This document shows, in pieces, positions 12,633 to 23,440 of a DNA stretch of 64,000 nt. Numbering within the stretch: the first letter of the stretch is position 1; each line of letters starts with the position of its first letter. Made by a program: the position numbers and the translations under genes. The notes below the pieces were generated by a model, which was given only the letters and a program-made list of their open reading frames with translations, had not been told where the DNA came from and searched no databases. Source of the stretch: Adenophora triphylla var. japonica (taxonomy: Eukaryota; Streptophyta; Magnoliopsida; Asterales; Campanulaceae); the NCBI GenBank assembly GCA_022495995.1, contig JAFEMH010002332.1, positions 186,001 to 250,000 on the forward strand, in the 5' to 3' direction.

Positions 12633-12668
12633 CCTCTAGGGTCGACGTCTGAAGACAGTCAAAAGACC

Positions 12669-12801
12669 CGAACTACGACTGGCTTGATTTCTCTTAAGGA
12701 TACGTAGGTAGCCTATCATTAGGTTCAGCCATCAGACCAAAATGGTCATTCCTTCCCCAGCAGAGCGGATATACAACTCTAGCCATCAGACCAAAATGGT
12801 C
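12669..12801 (+). other. Two-hairpin module, copy A2, with an extra second hairpin
   Basis: CGAACTACG, ggcttgatttctcttaagga, TACGTAGGTAGCCTATC, then GACCA-aaa-TGGTC at 12735-12747. The second hairpin is repeated exactly at 12789-12801 in a further tandem segment. Confidence 0.55.
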
Positions 12802-12896
12802 ATTTCCTATCCCCAGCAGAGTTTCCTTCAGCAAACGACTGCAGAACTCGCTCACCAGGTTGACATCCTAAAACAGTCACTGCAGGGTCAAAGACC

Positions 12897-12974
12897 CGAA
12901 CTACGGCCGGCTTGATTCCCATTCGGGATACGTAGGTAGCCTATCTCTAGGTTCAGCCACTCGATCACTTGATC
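12897..12974 (+). other. Two-hairpin module, copy A3
   Basis: CGAACTACG, then CCC-attc-GGG, then ATACGTAGGTAGCC. The second hairpin is GATCA-ct-TGATC (12963-12974). Relative to copy A2, C has become T in the left arm and G has become A in the right arm, a compensatory change. Confidence 0.55.
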
Positions 12975-13038
12975 ATCCTGTCAAATATGGAGCCTTACTC
13001 TTATCGACGACCCCGCTTCCTTCGAAAGCACCGTCGCC

Positions 13039-13048
13039 GAGGGGCTAC
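13039..13048 (+). other. Polypurine tract of element A
   Basis: GAGGGGCTAC directly precedes the 3' LTR start at 13049. The equivalent of element B, reversed at 15754-15763, reads GAGGGGCTTC. Confidence 0.75.
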
Positions 13049-14900
13049 TGTAAGTGCTCCAATTTGAGTTGTTAGCATTTTCGTTAGAAAATTAACGAAA
13101 GTCTTAACATTCCTAACATTTCTAACAATTCATAACTTTTCTAACAAAACAAGGGTAAAGTAGGGATTGCTATTTAAGGTTAAACCAAGAAAAGAATCTT
13201 AAAAAAGAAAAGAAATTGTAAAAATCCGAATTGGCAAGCTGAAAAACACAGCCAGTTTGAATATTTTCAAAAATATTCCTTTGGTCCAAAGCCTGGAGCA
13301 CCATTTAATGAACCAGGCATGCTGAAGGAATGATCCGCGTGGATCAAAATGTAAGTTCCAGTGGCCTATAAATTGAACCCCTCTCTCTCAGTTTACACAA
13401 CACAATCCACTCACAGAAGCTAAACTCTGGCGAAAAACAAAGAGAAAACAGTGGGAATCCTTAGATTGCCACCATTTTCTCTTGAGTCTTTTCCAATCTC
13501 ACTCCAAACACTCTCAAATCACTCTTAAAGATACATAAGCTCAAGCTTAAATCAACACCAAAGAGGAGGATTAGAGAGAAAACATAGAGGACTTAAGTGT
13601 TATCTACTTGTTTTCTCTTTGACCAACTCTATCATCAAACACTCTCTAAACACATTCAAGTCTTGATACTCCTCAAGCCAAGCTCCAAACCAAGGAATAT
13701 AGGGTTAAACCATCATTGGTAAACCCTCCTTCTTTAAACCCTAAACCTCCCTCATCCATGCATGCATCTCACATTTCAAAGATGTAACTTGTTCTTGCCC
13801 TAGATCCAAGAGGATCACCATGGAAGTTCATCTCCATGGATGATCATCTACAAGGATCAACATTTCTTTCAAATTGTTTTTACTTACTTACAAACACTTT
13901 TCTAAACCTAAAAATCATTTTCATACATAAAATCTTGATTTCAAAGTTAAATCTCCCCCTTCCCAAGCAAATGATGTGCTTAAAGTCCTAATGTACCCTA
14001 AGGATGGCTTGATATAGTAGATCACCACTAAAATGTTTAGTGATCACTAATAAAAGCCTAAGTAAATGGGTACAATCATGTATGCAAAACCCCCTTTAAA
14101 ATCACATTTTCCTTCAAGAGAATGTTGTTGTCCAGTAGCATTTCTCTAAGACCTCTGTCCATGGTCTAATTTTTTGGACATACAGAAACTTGTAATTTAG
14201 TGTTGACTACAAAATACTTTTTGTAGCCAACATCCAGAGATTTCGATACATATTTTTACTTTATTTCTTTCGTGAGTAAAACTCCCTTTTTCAAATTATT
14301 TTACAAAGGTCAGTTCATCAGTCTCTGGAAATCCAGATTTCACATCTGAGATTTCCAGAAGGTTTTGGTCCATCAAATAATCTCCAAATGAAAAAGTCTT
14401 TTGCAGAAACCTTATTTAAGATGTTTTGAACAACTTTAATTCTCAGACTTTCCCCATATTTTGAAGTTTTAAAGCTCTTAAATCCATTTTAAAATCAAGT
14501 GTCCACTGCCTTTTTCATTCTGGCAGAATTGATTTCCCACTTCAAAAAATCTTTTGAGTACCAAAACTCAACCCTAAAATCCTACCAAAAATCATGGGAC
14601 TTTTTTAATGCCTTATAAAGAGTTCCCAATTTTTAGTTTTCTCATTTTGAACTTATTTTGGCCAAAGGAACACACACACACACACACACACAAATGATTT
14701 TTAAGCTTGGAAGACTCGTTTTACGAGGCATTCCGGGTGAACCCTAACGTTCTTCCCGGCGTGTGACGTGACCTCCGAACCCAAATCTCTCATCTCGGGC
14801 ATTTTTCAAAGTTTTGGCCCTTAAAACAAAAATGGCGTGGCGACTCCGTGTTTGATTTTTCAGAAGAGAAAAAATCTTTTCCGGTGGCACATTCGTTACA
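13049..14900 (+). repeat. 3' LTR of element A
   Basis: Starts TGTAAGTGCTCC and ends TTCGTTACA. The TATA box is at 13365-13372, with the inverted repeat GATCC-gcgt-GGATC upstream at 13332-13345. This replaces the TCCGCGCGGA palindrome of the other LTR, so bases changed but the dyad stayed. An (AC)n run lies near 14673-14693. It is about 140 bases longer than the 5' LTR because of a segment around 13525-13680. Confidence 0.85.
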
Positions 14901-15753
14901 GTTATCACTCCTATTGCTCGACGGATCGGTCTTTCTAGCATGTGGGGGTGTTGGTTGTGTTCGGTGTTTACAGGAATAGATAGAAGAAGCGGGATCATGC
15001 ATAAGGAGGAGGGGAGAGAAAGAAATAATTGATGATCACACCCTAGAACCTTTGATTTAGGCCCTCGAAAGGTGCACAAATCAACGTTCATCCTTGGGGA
15101 ATTGTTAATCATGGGAGGACTATTACTAAGGAGGAAGGAAAGAAGTAGTTCCTAGATCCATCGGGTTTCTTGGGTGAAACCTTAGATCATCATCAGCTAT
15201 GCATACTTAAATATATTGAAATAGTCCTAAATCTAGCATATAGGCATAATTAGAACATATTAGGCATGCAAATAAATTATCTAGCGCAGCAATAATAATA
15301 ATAAAGAACGAAATAAAAGACTTACCAATTGTGGCAAGGCTTTGGAGTCGAATCTAGTAAGATTCGGAACGATATTGGGAGATGTGTGGAAAGGAAATTC
15401 AAGTTTAGTCTTGACTTCCCCGTGGAAAATATGTGTGTTCAAAAGGTGAGACGAGTGCACGTATTTATAGTGCTCGGGAAATGGGCCGGACTGAGAGAAA
15501 GGGTCGATCGGCACTTATTAATAAGGGTCGATCGAACCTATAAGGAAGGGTCGATCGAACCTTTCTAAGAAGGGTCGATCGGTCCTTTTTCCAGGCGTAC
15601 TTTCCACGCTAGCTGCTGACGGCGCAAGAAATAAAAAAAGTTAAAAGATTAATTTGGGCTTCGTAAACCCTAACCAAACCAGTCCAAAATATTTAAAATA
15701 CTTTTTTTTAGGACCGGGTACTAACAACTGTGAGCCAGATTTGGGTACTTACA
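14901..15753 (-). repeat. Partial 3' LTR of complex B
   Basis: On the minus strand it starts at 15753 with TGTAAGTACCCAAATCTGG, directly after a polypurine tract, and runs to the edge of element A. The promoter is a minus-strand TATA box (CTATAAATAC) at 15461-15470. Upstream of it are four copies of GGGTCGATCG at 15501, 15524, 15549 and 15573, about 24 bases apart, each with the palindromic core CGATCG. The LTR's 3' end is missing. Confidence 0.65.
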
Positions 15754-15764
15754 GAAGCCCCTCG
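15754..15764 (-). other. Polypurine tract of complex B
   Basis: On the minus strand this reads CGAGGGGCTTC and abuts the LTR start at 15753, matching the position and sequence type of the tract at 13039-13048. Confidence 0.65.
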
Positions 15765-15847
15765 GCAACAGTACTTGCGAAGCAGCTGGGGTTCTCGATA
15801 AAAGTGAGAATCCAATCTGGTAAACTGTCGAGATGGATTGGGATTGG

Positions 15848-15927
15848 GTGACCAAGGTGGTCAAATGGTTGAACCTTTGAAAGGCTACCTACGTATCCTC
15901 AAGGGGAATCAAGGCGAATCGTAGTTC
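15848..15927 (-). other. Two-hairpin module, copy B1
   Basis: The minus strand reads GAACTACG, cttgattcc, GAGGATACGTAGGTAGCC, then ggttcaacca and a TGACCA-cct-TGGTCA hairpin (15848-15862). Its sense orientation relative to the element is the same as in A. Confidence 0.55.
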
Positions 15928-15980
15928 TGGATCCGCTGAGGAAAGGATGTCGTGTGTGATGGATTGACTGAACCTAAAAT

Positions 15981-16024
15981 AGGCTACCTACGTATCTCGA
16001 GGGAATCAAGCCACGATCGTAGTT
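15981..16024 (-). other. Hairpin module, copy B2 (first hairpin only)
   Basis: The minus strand reads AACTACGATCGTGGCTTGAT and ends GATACGTAGGTAGCC. I could not see the second hairpin after it. Confidence 0.4.
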
Positions 16025-16059
16025 TGCGTACCTCTAGGGAGATGGTAAAGGAAGGTGGT

Positions 16060-16138
16060 GACCAATATGGTCGGATGGATGAACCTTTGAAAGGCTACAT
16101 ACGTATCCTCGGGAGGAATCAAGCCACGATCGTAGTTC
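16060..16138 (-). other. Two-hairpin module, copy B3
   Basis: The minus strand reads GAACTACGATCGTGG, an inner CCTC-cc-GAGG hairpin, then ATACGTATGTAGCC. The second hairpin GACCA-tat-TGGTC is at 16060-16072. Confidence 0.55.
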
Positions 16139-16192
16139 AGGAAAACCGCTAGACAGTTAAGCAACAGGTCTAGGATTCTCGGAGTTTTGACG

Positions 16193-16412
16193 GTTAATGG
16201 AGGAGTCACCTAATTGGTTTGACAATTTGGAGGGGTCACCTGATTGGTTTGACAATTTGGAGGGGTCACCTGATTGATTTGAGCATTTGGAGGGATCGCC
16301 TAATTTATTTGAACATTTAGAGGGATCACCTAATTGATTTGAACATTTTGAGGGATCACCTAATTGATTTGAACATTTGGATGGATCACCTACTCGATTT
16401 GATGAATTTGGA
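16193..16412 (-). repeat. 30-bp tandem repeats of complex B
   Basis: Seven or so units of about ttggaggggtcacctgattg plus gatttgaaca. Read on the minus strand, the unit begins TCAAATCA and contains a TAGG-GA-CC pattern, which lines up with the 30-bp unit of element A. Confidence 0.8.
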
Positions 16413-16419
16413 CAGAAAC

Positions 16420-17205
16420 TAAAGCTTACGGCACTATCTTTTTTGACGGAGATAGAGGGAGCTAAAGCTGGATGACGTTATTTCTCTTTGACGGAAACTA
16501 AAGCTTACGGCATTATCTCTTTTGACGGAGATAAAGGGAGCTAAAGCTAGATGGCGTTATTTCTTTCTGACGGAAACTAAAGCTTACGGCATTATCTCTT
16601 TTGATGGAGATAAAGGGAGCTAAAGCTGGATGACGTTATTTCTCTCTGACAGAAATAACGGAAGCTAAATCTTACGGCACTATCTCTTTTGACGGAGATA
16701 GAGGGAGTTAAAGCCTAAAACTAAAGCTTACGGCGCTATCTCTTTTGACGGAGATAGAGGGAGCTAAAGCTGGAAAACTAAAGCTTACGGCACTATCTCT
16801 TTTTGACAGATATTGAGGGAGCTAAAGCTCGAAAGCTAAAGCTTACGGCGCTGTCTCTTTTGACGGAGATAGAGGGAGATAAAGCTGGAAAACTAAACGT
16901 TATGGCACTATCTCTTTTTGACGGAGATAGAGGAAGCTAAAGCTGGAAAACTAAAGCTTACGACACTATCCCTTTTTTACAGAGATAGAGGGAGCTAAAG
17001 CTGGAAAACTAAAGCTTACGGCACCATCCCTTTTTGATGGAGATAGAGGGAGCTAAAGCTGGAAAACTAAAGCTTACGGCGCTATCTCTTTTGACGGAGA
17101 TAGAGGGAGCTAAAGCTAGAAAACTAAAGCTTACGGCACTATCTCTTTTTGACGAAGATAGAGGGAGCTAAAGCTGGAAAACTAAAGCTTTTTTTTTCAT
17201 TTTAA
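16420..17205 (-). repeat. Tandem array of 'ctaaagcttacggc' units (about 57-75 bp)
   Basis: About a dozen units of 'aactaaagcttacggcacta', 'tctcttttgacggagataga' and 'gggagctaaagctgg'. Each unit contains the inverted pair TATCTC/GAGATA around ttttgacg. Many unit differences fall outside those arms. Non-coding. Confidence 0.85.
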
Positions 17206-17384
17206 CGGAATTTGACCAAAGGATGGCTAATCTTATGAAAAGATGGGGTAATCTCGCTAGGATATGGGTAATCTTACTAGAAGATAAATAATCTTACTAA
17301 AAGACAAGATAATCTCACTAGGAGACAGATTAAAGCATTATCCCATTACAATGGAGATCAAGGATGTTATTCCATTCTAATGGA

Positions 17385-17640
17385 GATAATGGAATTTGTA
17401 TGGAAACGTTATCCCATTTGGCAGTAACGGAGATTTTTCACAAGAAACGTTATCCCATTTGGCGGTAACGGAGATTTTTACAAGAAATGTTATCCCATTT
17501 GGCGGTAACGGAGATTTTTACAAGAAACGTTATCCCATTTGGCTATAACGGAGATTTTTACAAGAAACGTTATCCCATTTGGCGATAACGGAGATTTTTA
17601 CAAGAAACGTTATCCCATTTGGCGATAACGGAGATTTTAT
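17385..17640 (-). repeat. Tandem array of 40-bp 'aacgttatcccatttgg' units
   Basis: Six units of aacgttatcccatttggcgg plus taacggagatttttacaaga. The dyad GTTA-TAAC is retained in each unit. Confidence 0.85.
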
Positions 17641-18089
17641 CTTTCGTGAAGGATTATCTTATGTGAAGGAAGGTACTGAGGATTTTTCTTGCGTACAAAA
17701 GGAGCAAGGAGATTTATCTCGCATGAATAATTTCCTTCTTAACGTATGGATGTGTGAAGAATTATTTCACGTGATGAAAGAAAGCGATAGAGAAAGTACT
17801 CAACGTGTTGGGGAAAAATTCTAAGGGCACCAGGATCTAGCGAGATCTATTCGTAGAGGTCTCGATCTAGAGATGAATGACTATTCTGAAGGCGCTTACC
17901 TAGAATATTTCTACTTCTTTGGGATTGGTTGGCTAGAATTGTTGGACTTGTATTTAAATATGTGAATATGGTTTTGGTGTACCTCTGCTTTGCTTACCTT
18001 TGGGAGTCGAAGGCCAAGTATCATGGGTTGGTATAACTAGTAAAATTACAGGGATCGCTTCGAGCCACGGGGGATGTGTGGAAGTTGAT

Positions 18090-18345
18090 AGTGTTGAGAG
18101 CTTGATGTATCTGACCGAGATGTTGAAACATTTGGGGGCGTGAGGTGCCTCTGACCGAGTTGTTAAAACATTTGAGGGCATGAGGTGCCTTTGACCGATT
18201 TGCTAGAAATTTTGAGAGCGTGAGGTGCCTCTGACCGAGTTGCTGGAACATTTGAGGTATGTTCATTTGTTGAGGATAACTGAGAACTTGGTGTTTCTTA
18301 GCATTTGAGAACTTGGTGTCTCTGACCGAATTGTAGACACTGGAG
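18090..18345 (-). repeat. Degenerate repeat of 'ctgaccgagttg...gaggtgcct'
   Basis: About four units of 55-60 bp containing ctgaccgagttg, aacatttgagg and gtgaggtgcct. Element A has a short counterpart near 11990-12070 (gaggcacctaaa). Non-coding. Confidence 0.6.
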
Positions 18346-21300
18346 ACTGTCTTCACATGTTTTACCTGGAATTATCTCTCGCCGAAGGGGGGGATTGATT
18401 TCTTGAATTTGATTTATCAACAGATTGTCGTAGGCCAAGATGATAAGGACTTGAGCTATCTTAAGTCGAGACGATACAGACTTGAGGCACCGAAAGACGG
18501 AGGTCTTGCGAGTTGTTCATGCAATTTTGTTGAAACCACTGATTTTGGGCTTAGGTGAATATCTTCCTTGTTGAGGATAGGTCTCAATAGCGATGGAAAA
18601 TGGTCTTTCGCATTTGAATTCATGCATTCGTTAGTGAAGAGACAAATAGAAATATGCATGACATTTATGACGATGCATGCAGGCATGAGATGGTATGACT
18701 TAGATATTATGAGGCAAACTTCAGAGGTATCCATGCATATGTTAGCAAGGCTAAGGGTTTACAAAAAATTCATGAAGTCACTTAGAATGATGATTTTTGT
18801 TTTTCTTTTATCTATATATTTTTTTATTTTGCTTTTGGGCATGCACGAGCCTAATTTTGGGCAAAAGTATTTCCTATTTTGATTTGTAATCAATTAAGGT
18901 TATTTCTCTTTGTGCATGTCACATGAGCCACGGGCTGACTCTTTTGCGGGAAGGCAATGTGAGAGGGATTTTATGTATGTAAGAATGTGTTGGGGATATG
19001 TTTGGATGTATGTGTTTGGGAACTGTTTGAGACAAGTTTCGAGCAGGTGGGGTTGTATCCCTCGGGTGCGGACTGAACTGCTGTTGTTGTTGAGATGTTG
19101 TTAATGCTGCCGAAAGGTATCATGTGGACCAGAACTCCCTATTGGGCTGAGATCGGATTTAAACCTCGGGTCTTGATTAAAGTTCCTTTCTCAAACTTTG
19201 GCACTTGAAGCTGATGCTGACAGGCCCTAGAACCAAAGATTAAAGCAATCTATCTAGATAAATGAACCCCTTTAGTTTGGGTATATTATGGTTTAACAAA
19301 GCCCATGTCCAGAGAATGACTTAGAAAAATGTTGGTACGGGGGAAGAACCTGATTCTGAACCATATATACAAAAAAGCTGATATATAATAAGCCCCAAAA
19401 CTGAAATTCCAAAACAATTGTCAAAGTGACCAAACCTCTCTTCTGAGGATAGATGTGACTTAGCGAAGCCCCAGGTCTGAGGGAAAAAACTTTGCAAAGC
19501 CCCAGGTTCTATTAAAGCGAGGAAAGATCCCTTCATTGGCAAAGCCCCGACTTGAAGAGATGACTTGATAGAGCTTCGATTGATGGTCTGATCCAAGATA
19601 ATGGCGAAGCACCAAACTGGCTGGTCATCCAAAGAGAGAGTCGTGTTTGAAGCGACCTCAAGGAATCCATGAACGAAACTTTCTCCAAATGACTTGTGAA
19701 GCCCCCGACTTGACAAAGTATCATGGGGAAGGCCCGAATGAATTGATTATAAAACCAAACTGGTTGGTCAACCATGACAGATCTCAAAATGCACTTAATG
19801 CAGCCCCAATCCATTGAAGTATTACGTTACGAAGTGTGAAACCCATCATGGATTCCAGAAAAGATTCTCATTCTAGTTGGTGAAAAAGGGGTCTTGTAGA
19901 CTCGACTTCCAATGTTGGACTTAAAGTCATGATTAAGTCCCGATCCTGATTACAATCTCATTCTTGAACTTGGACATCAAAGAATTTGCTCGTGGCAGGC
20001 TTTCAACAAACAAAACTTCCCTTTACTTGGCAAAGCCCCGATTTGATGAACTGAGTAGGCGATGTCTAGATTTTGAAGAAGTGACTTGGTGAAGCCCCAA
20101 TCTTATGACCTAGCAAAATCAGAATCTGATTGGTACTGCAAAAGTGATCCTGAAGTTAATCCGACAAAGACTGAATCAATCTCGTAACATAGTGAAGAAC
20201 CCGATACGGACCCAAAAATGACTAGAGAAGCCCCAATCTAAAGAAATTGCTTGACGAAGCCCCACCTTGAAGAGTTTCAATGCAGCCCTAATGCAAATTG
20301 AATCATCATGTAGCTAAAGAGGAAAACCCATCCTTTTATATTTACTTTCTTATTTTCTTTAGTCAATCAGTCAACCGCAAGATGATGTAAAAGAAAAGAA
20401 TTTTAGAAATTTATACATGCAGGGGCATATTTTTCGAATGGTGGGAATGAATCCCGATTGTGTTATTTTGATGGCCTCATTCGACGTAGGCATAATAACT
20501 CGCTTTGGGTTTGACTCTTTTGAGAGAGTATAAGGGTATAAAGGTTTGTAAAAGTGTATGGAAGCCCCTGCTGACAGAAAATCAGTGTTTAGCTCTATTT
20601 TTCCTATAATGTAGAAAAGGAAGACTTGTCAAGACATCTGAAAATTTGTTTTATTTTCAATGATCACAAGATTGCTTAAAACCCTTTATTAATGTTCGGG
20701 TTATTCATCGATATGAACAAACATTTGATTAATCATGAGGAGAAAGTCGACCAATGTGAAGAAAGTTTGTGTATAGGAGAGGCCATTGATGAGACCGAAT
20801 TTTTTGGAATTTGAATGTGTTTATGACCGGACCATGTCTGGTTACCTACGTTCCCCTCATTGTGAGGAGCTCAGGTCGTCGTAGTTCGGGCTTGAGCTAT
20901 GTTCGGCTTTGGGAAAGGGGATGAATATTTGTGGTTCTTACAGAGAATAGGAAGATTAGTTGATGATGCGCAGGCCTTGAGATGAGTCTCGCCTGACTGC
21001 TGCTTTTGTGATTTCGACTGCTTCTTGGTCTTTGTTTCTTCATTGGAGGAGAAAGAAGAGGAGTAAATTGAAAAGGGATGTGAAAGTTTGAGTTTTAGAG
21101 GATCTTCGGAGAATTTGAGGATCTTTTGAGAATTTGCTCTAAGAAATGGAGAACCTTTTAAGAATTTGAGGTTCTTCTTACCCTTTTTTTTTTGAGAAAC
21201 CTTTTAGAGTTTGATGTCTATTTGAGAGTTGAGGACCTTTGACTAGCCCTTTTTGTTCTTTGAATTTTTTCTTCCATGCATGCTCTTGTTGCCTCTTCGA

Positions 21301-21857
21301 TCTTTGAACTCTTCTTTTGTGAATTACTGACTTTCGATGCTAGCCCTTTAGCTTTAATTTTGATACCGGTTGAACTGTATTTGACACGCATAAGAAGGAG
21401 AGGAAGCCCCTGATCTTGACGTCGCAGATTTTTACAATTCATGATGGCACCATTGTGGACTTGACAAAGTGAAGGTATATATTTTGAAAGAGAGTGAACA
21501 TCTTTAATATGTGCCTTTTAGGAGGCCGAGAAAGTGTATGGAGAGGATATTAGTTTGACTTTCTCACACCAATTAATTTAAATCTTAGTCATTTCGAGAG
21601 ATTATTTGTTGAGCGATGCGAATAGTCATATAAAATAAAAACATTTCATTAAATATAATGTAGGTATGCAAATAATGTCTTGAGTCTAGCTAGAAAAGAA
21701 AAAAAAAAAAAGACTATTATAAATAGAAAGTTAAACATTTTACTACAATGTCCAAGGAGGACTTGATTAAAATTAAAGCACTAGAACCTACGAAGGCTGA
21801 CAGAGAGACTGTTTTATCCTTTTAATTTTGTTTAAGGATAGGTAGCCCCTAGTCTAG
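18346..21857 (-). other. Non-coding 3' region of complex B between the tandem arrays and gag
   Basis: Resembles, in reverse complement, 7443-10480 of element A and 1-2040. Landmarks are 'gtgtatggaagcccctgctg' near 20557, the fourth hairpin module at 20831-20889 and repeated 'cttggcgaagccccaa'-type segments in 19450-20280. 18910-19104 holds the plus-strand counterpart of the antisense frame at 10235-10480. No pol domain is recognisable. Confidence 0.65.
20831..20889 (-). other. Two-hairpin module, copy B0
   Basis: On the minus strand: GAACTACGACGACCTGAG, an inner CCTCA-caa-TGAGG hairpin, CGTAGGTAACC, and a second hairpin ACCA-gaca-TGGT. It matches copy A0 at 9020-9077, including the ctgagct spacer. 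Confidence 0.5.
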
Positions 21858-21999
21858 CTACTCTTTGTTGGTTGGACTGCCAGGGCACTTGAGCTTACCT
21901 TCATCGATCAGCCCTTGGACTTCTTTCTTCAAAGTCAGACACTTGTCGGTCGTGTGACCATGATGATTGTGGTATTCAAATAACTTGGTCCTATCAAGG
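21858..21999 (-). pseudogene. gag: C-terminal piece of complex B gag, cut off by element C
   Basis: Encodes YHNHHGHTTDKC, then LKKEVQGLIDEGKLKC and a stop at 21858-21860. This equals the Cys/His cluster and tail of element A Gag. The upstream part of the same domain lies at 29334-29541, on the far side of element C. Stop codon and downstream bases (ctagactaggggctacc on the minus strand) match element A. Confidence 0.8.
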
Positions 22000-23425
22000 T
22001 GATGGATAAAATTTCCACTGTGTAATAAAAACCTTGCAAGTGTACAAGTCACCGAAGTAGCAACGTACAATAGTAAGGGTCGAACCACAGAGACTCGTGT
22101 GATTTAACAAGTAAATTTAATTAATGCTAAAAGTAACAAAATGGGGTTTTTGATTTGGATTTATTAACTAAAATATTAAAGCAAGAAATTAACTATTTAA
22201 TTCAAGAAAACAAGAAAGCAATAAACTAGGATTTAATCAGATCAAAGGAATTCACGGATTGGATTTCATATTCATCTTCATTCTATACTAGATTTATCAT
22301 GATAAAATTAACAATCTTGTTCAAAGATTCGTTCACTTAATTTAAGGGTTGGGACGTTTGATGTGCGGATTGCAACCCTCTTATTTCTCTCCTATTGTAG
22401 ATTCCGCTAGGTCAAAACAATAATCAAGAAATTCATTAAGAACAATGAGAACATATGAATCTAGATTCTCTTGTATTCCGCTAGGTCAACAATCAAATCC
22501 AATTGATGAAATAGTGGCCTAAATTATGAACAATCCACGCTAGTGCAACTATTCAAAACCTAACAATTAAAGGTTAAAATAGAATTAAAACCTAAAATTG
22601 AATTTAGATATCTCATCAAACATGAACAAGAAAGTTTTGGAAAATTATACTAGCATAGAAATCCGACGAATATTACATCCAATCCATGAAAAGGAATTTA
22701 GCTACTCATAATAAAAATTACAAAAATAAAATAAAACATAAACTGAATTGAAACGGAGACGGAGGAAGTAATTTTGTTCTTCTCTATTTTGCACAGTACC
22801 ACGGCATGAATCAATAATACAAAATCCTCCTCTTTTATAATGCCACAGCTTGAATCAAAAAAAATACCCTAGGCTGCAAACGTTGGATGACCATTAAACA
22901 AGGCCCATTACCAAGCCCAATTCGCCCCTAAGCCCGACTCGTGCTAACGAGTCGTGAAGAAGGGCCCCAGTCGTTCTGATTCATTGTATTGTTTCACAGT
23001 GATCACAAGCCAAACACTGCCTAGGCCTTGTTCCATGAAGTGGCCGGCCACTTGCCTCAGCATGGCCTTGTTTTATAACATTTGTTATTCGGTTCGTTCC
23101 CACAATTGCCAAGTCCACTTTGACCACCGTAATGACTTCTTTTGCGCTTCGCTCTTTGGGATTTTATTTTTCATTTAATCCCACGAATTTTTAGAAATCA
23201 AATTCATCCAAAAATTCCATATTTCCAATTTAGTCCCTGGATTTTCCAATAATTCCAATTTAATCCAAAAGCTTCCAAATGTCAGTTTTGTCCCCGATTT
23301 CAGCATTGTTGCGCTTCAGCCCCTGAACTATCAAAACACTAACAAAATACATTAAATTCTCAAGGTTTCGAACAGAAAATAAGCTTAGGAACATATCTTT
23401 TGGATGGGTAAAACCACATCCATCA
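22000..23425 (-). repeat. 3' LTR of element C
   Basis: Minus-strand TATA box (TTATAAAAG) at 22832-22841. Upstream of it in transcription sense is GACTCGT-gct-AACGAGTC at 22936-22953. The 74-codon plus-strand open frame at 22954-23178 is identical in the other LTR and antisense to the element, so it is not called as a gene. Confidence 0.9.
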
Positions 23426-23440
23426 AATACCCCCAAACTT
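23426..23440 (-). other. Polypurine tract of element C
   Basis: The minus strand reads AAGTTTGGGGGTATT and abuts the 3' LTR. This is the usual form in Athila-type elements. Confidence 0.8.

Larger units (their letters stand above)
7443..13038 (+). other. Non-coding 3' region of element A replacing pol
   Basis: This 5.6 kb contains no pol domain in any frame. 7443-9640 resembles 1-2040 and the reverse complement of 19300-21860. 9640-10230 has ctggggctttgcc-type imperfect repeats, also seen reversed in 19450-20280. 10235-10480 contains an antisense open frame with a counterpart in element B. 10573-12632 holds three tandem arrays. Copies of a conserved hairpin module lie near 9020, 10811, 12669 and 12897. 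It is long, structured RNA rather than coding sequence. Confidence 0.75.
2425..14900 (+). mobile_element. Element A: gag-only Ogre-like Ty3/gypsy retrotransposon, 12.5 kb
   Basis: The order is 5' LTR, primer-binding site, untranslated leader, gag, 5.6 kb non-coding region, polypurine tract, 3' LTR. Both LTRs begin TGTAAGTGCTCC and end CGTTACA. The primer site is of the type reported for Ogre elements. No protease, reverse transcriptase, RNase H or integrase frame is present after gag, so the element needs enzymes from a relative. This fits the class of terminal-repeat elements carrying only GAG. Flanks are ACTAG on the left and GTTAT on the right, so no target duplication is visible. The LTRs differ in length (1715 versus 1852 bp) and visibly in sequence, which suggests age or recombination between copies. 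Confidence 0.85.

Noticed and set aside
2420..14905. Target-site duplication for element A
   Set aside because: Flanks ACTAG and GTTAT do not match, even allowing one base of shift.
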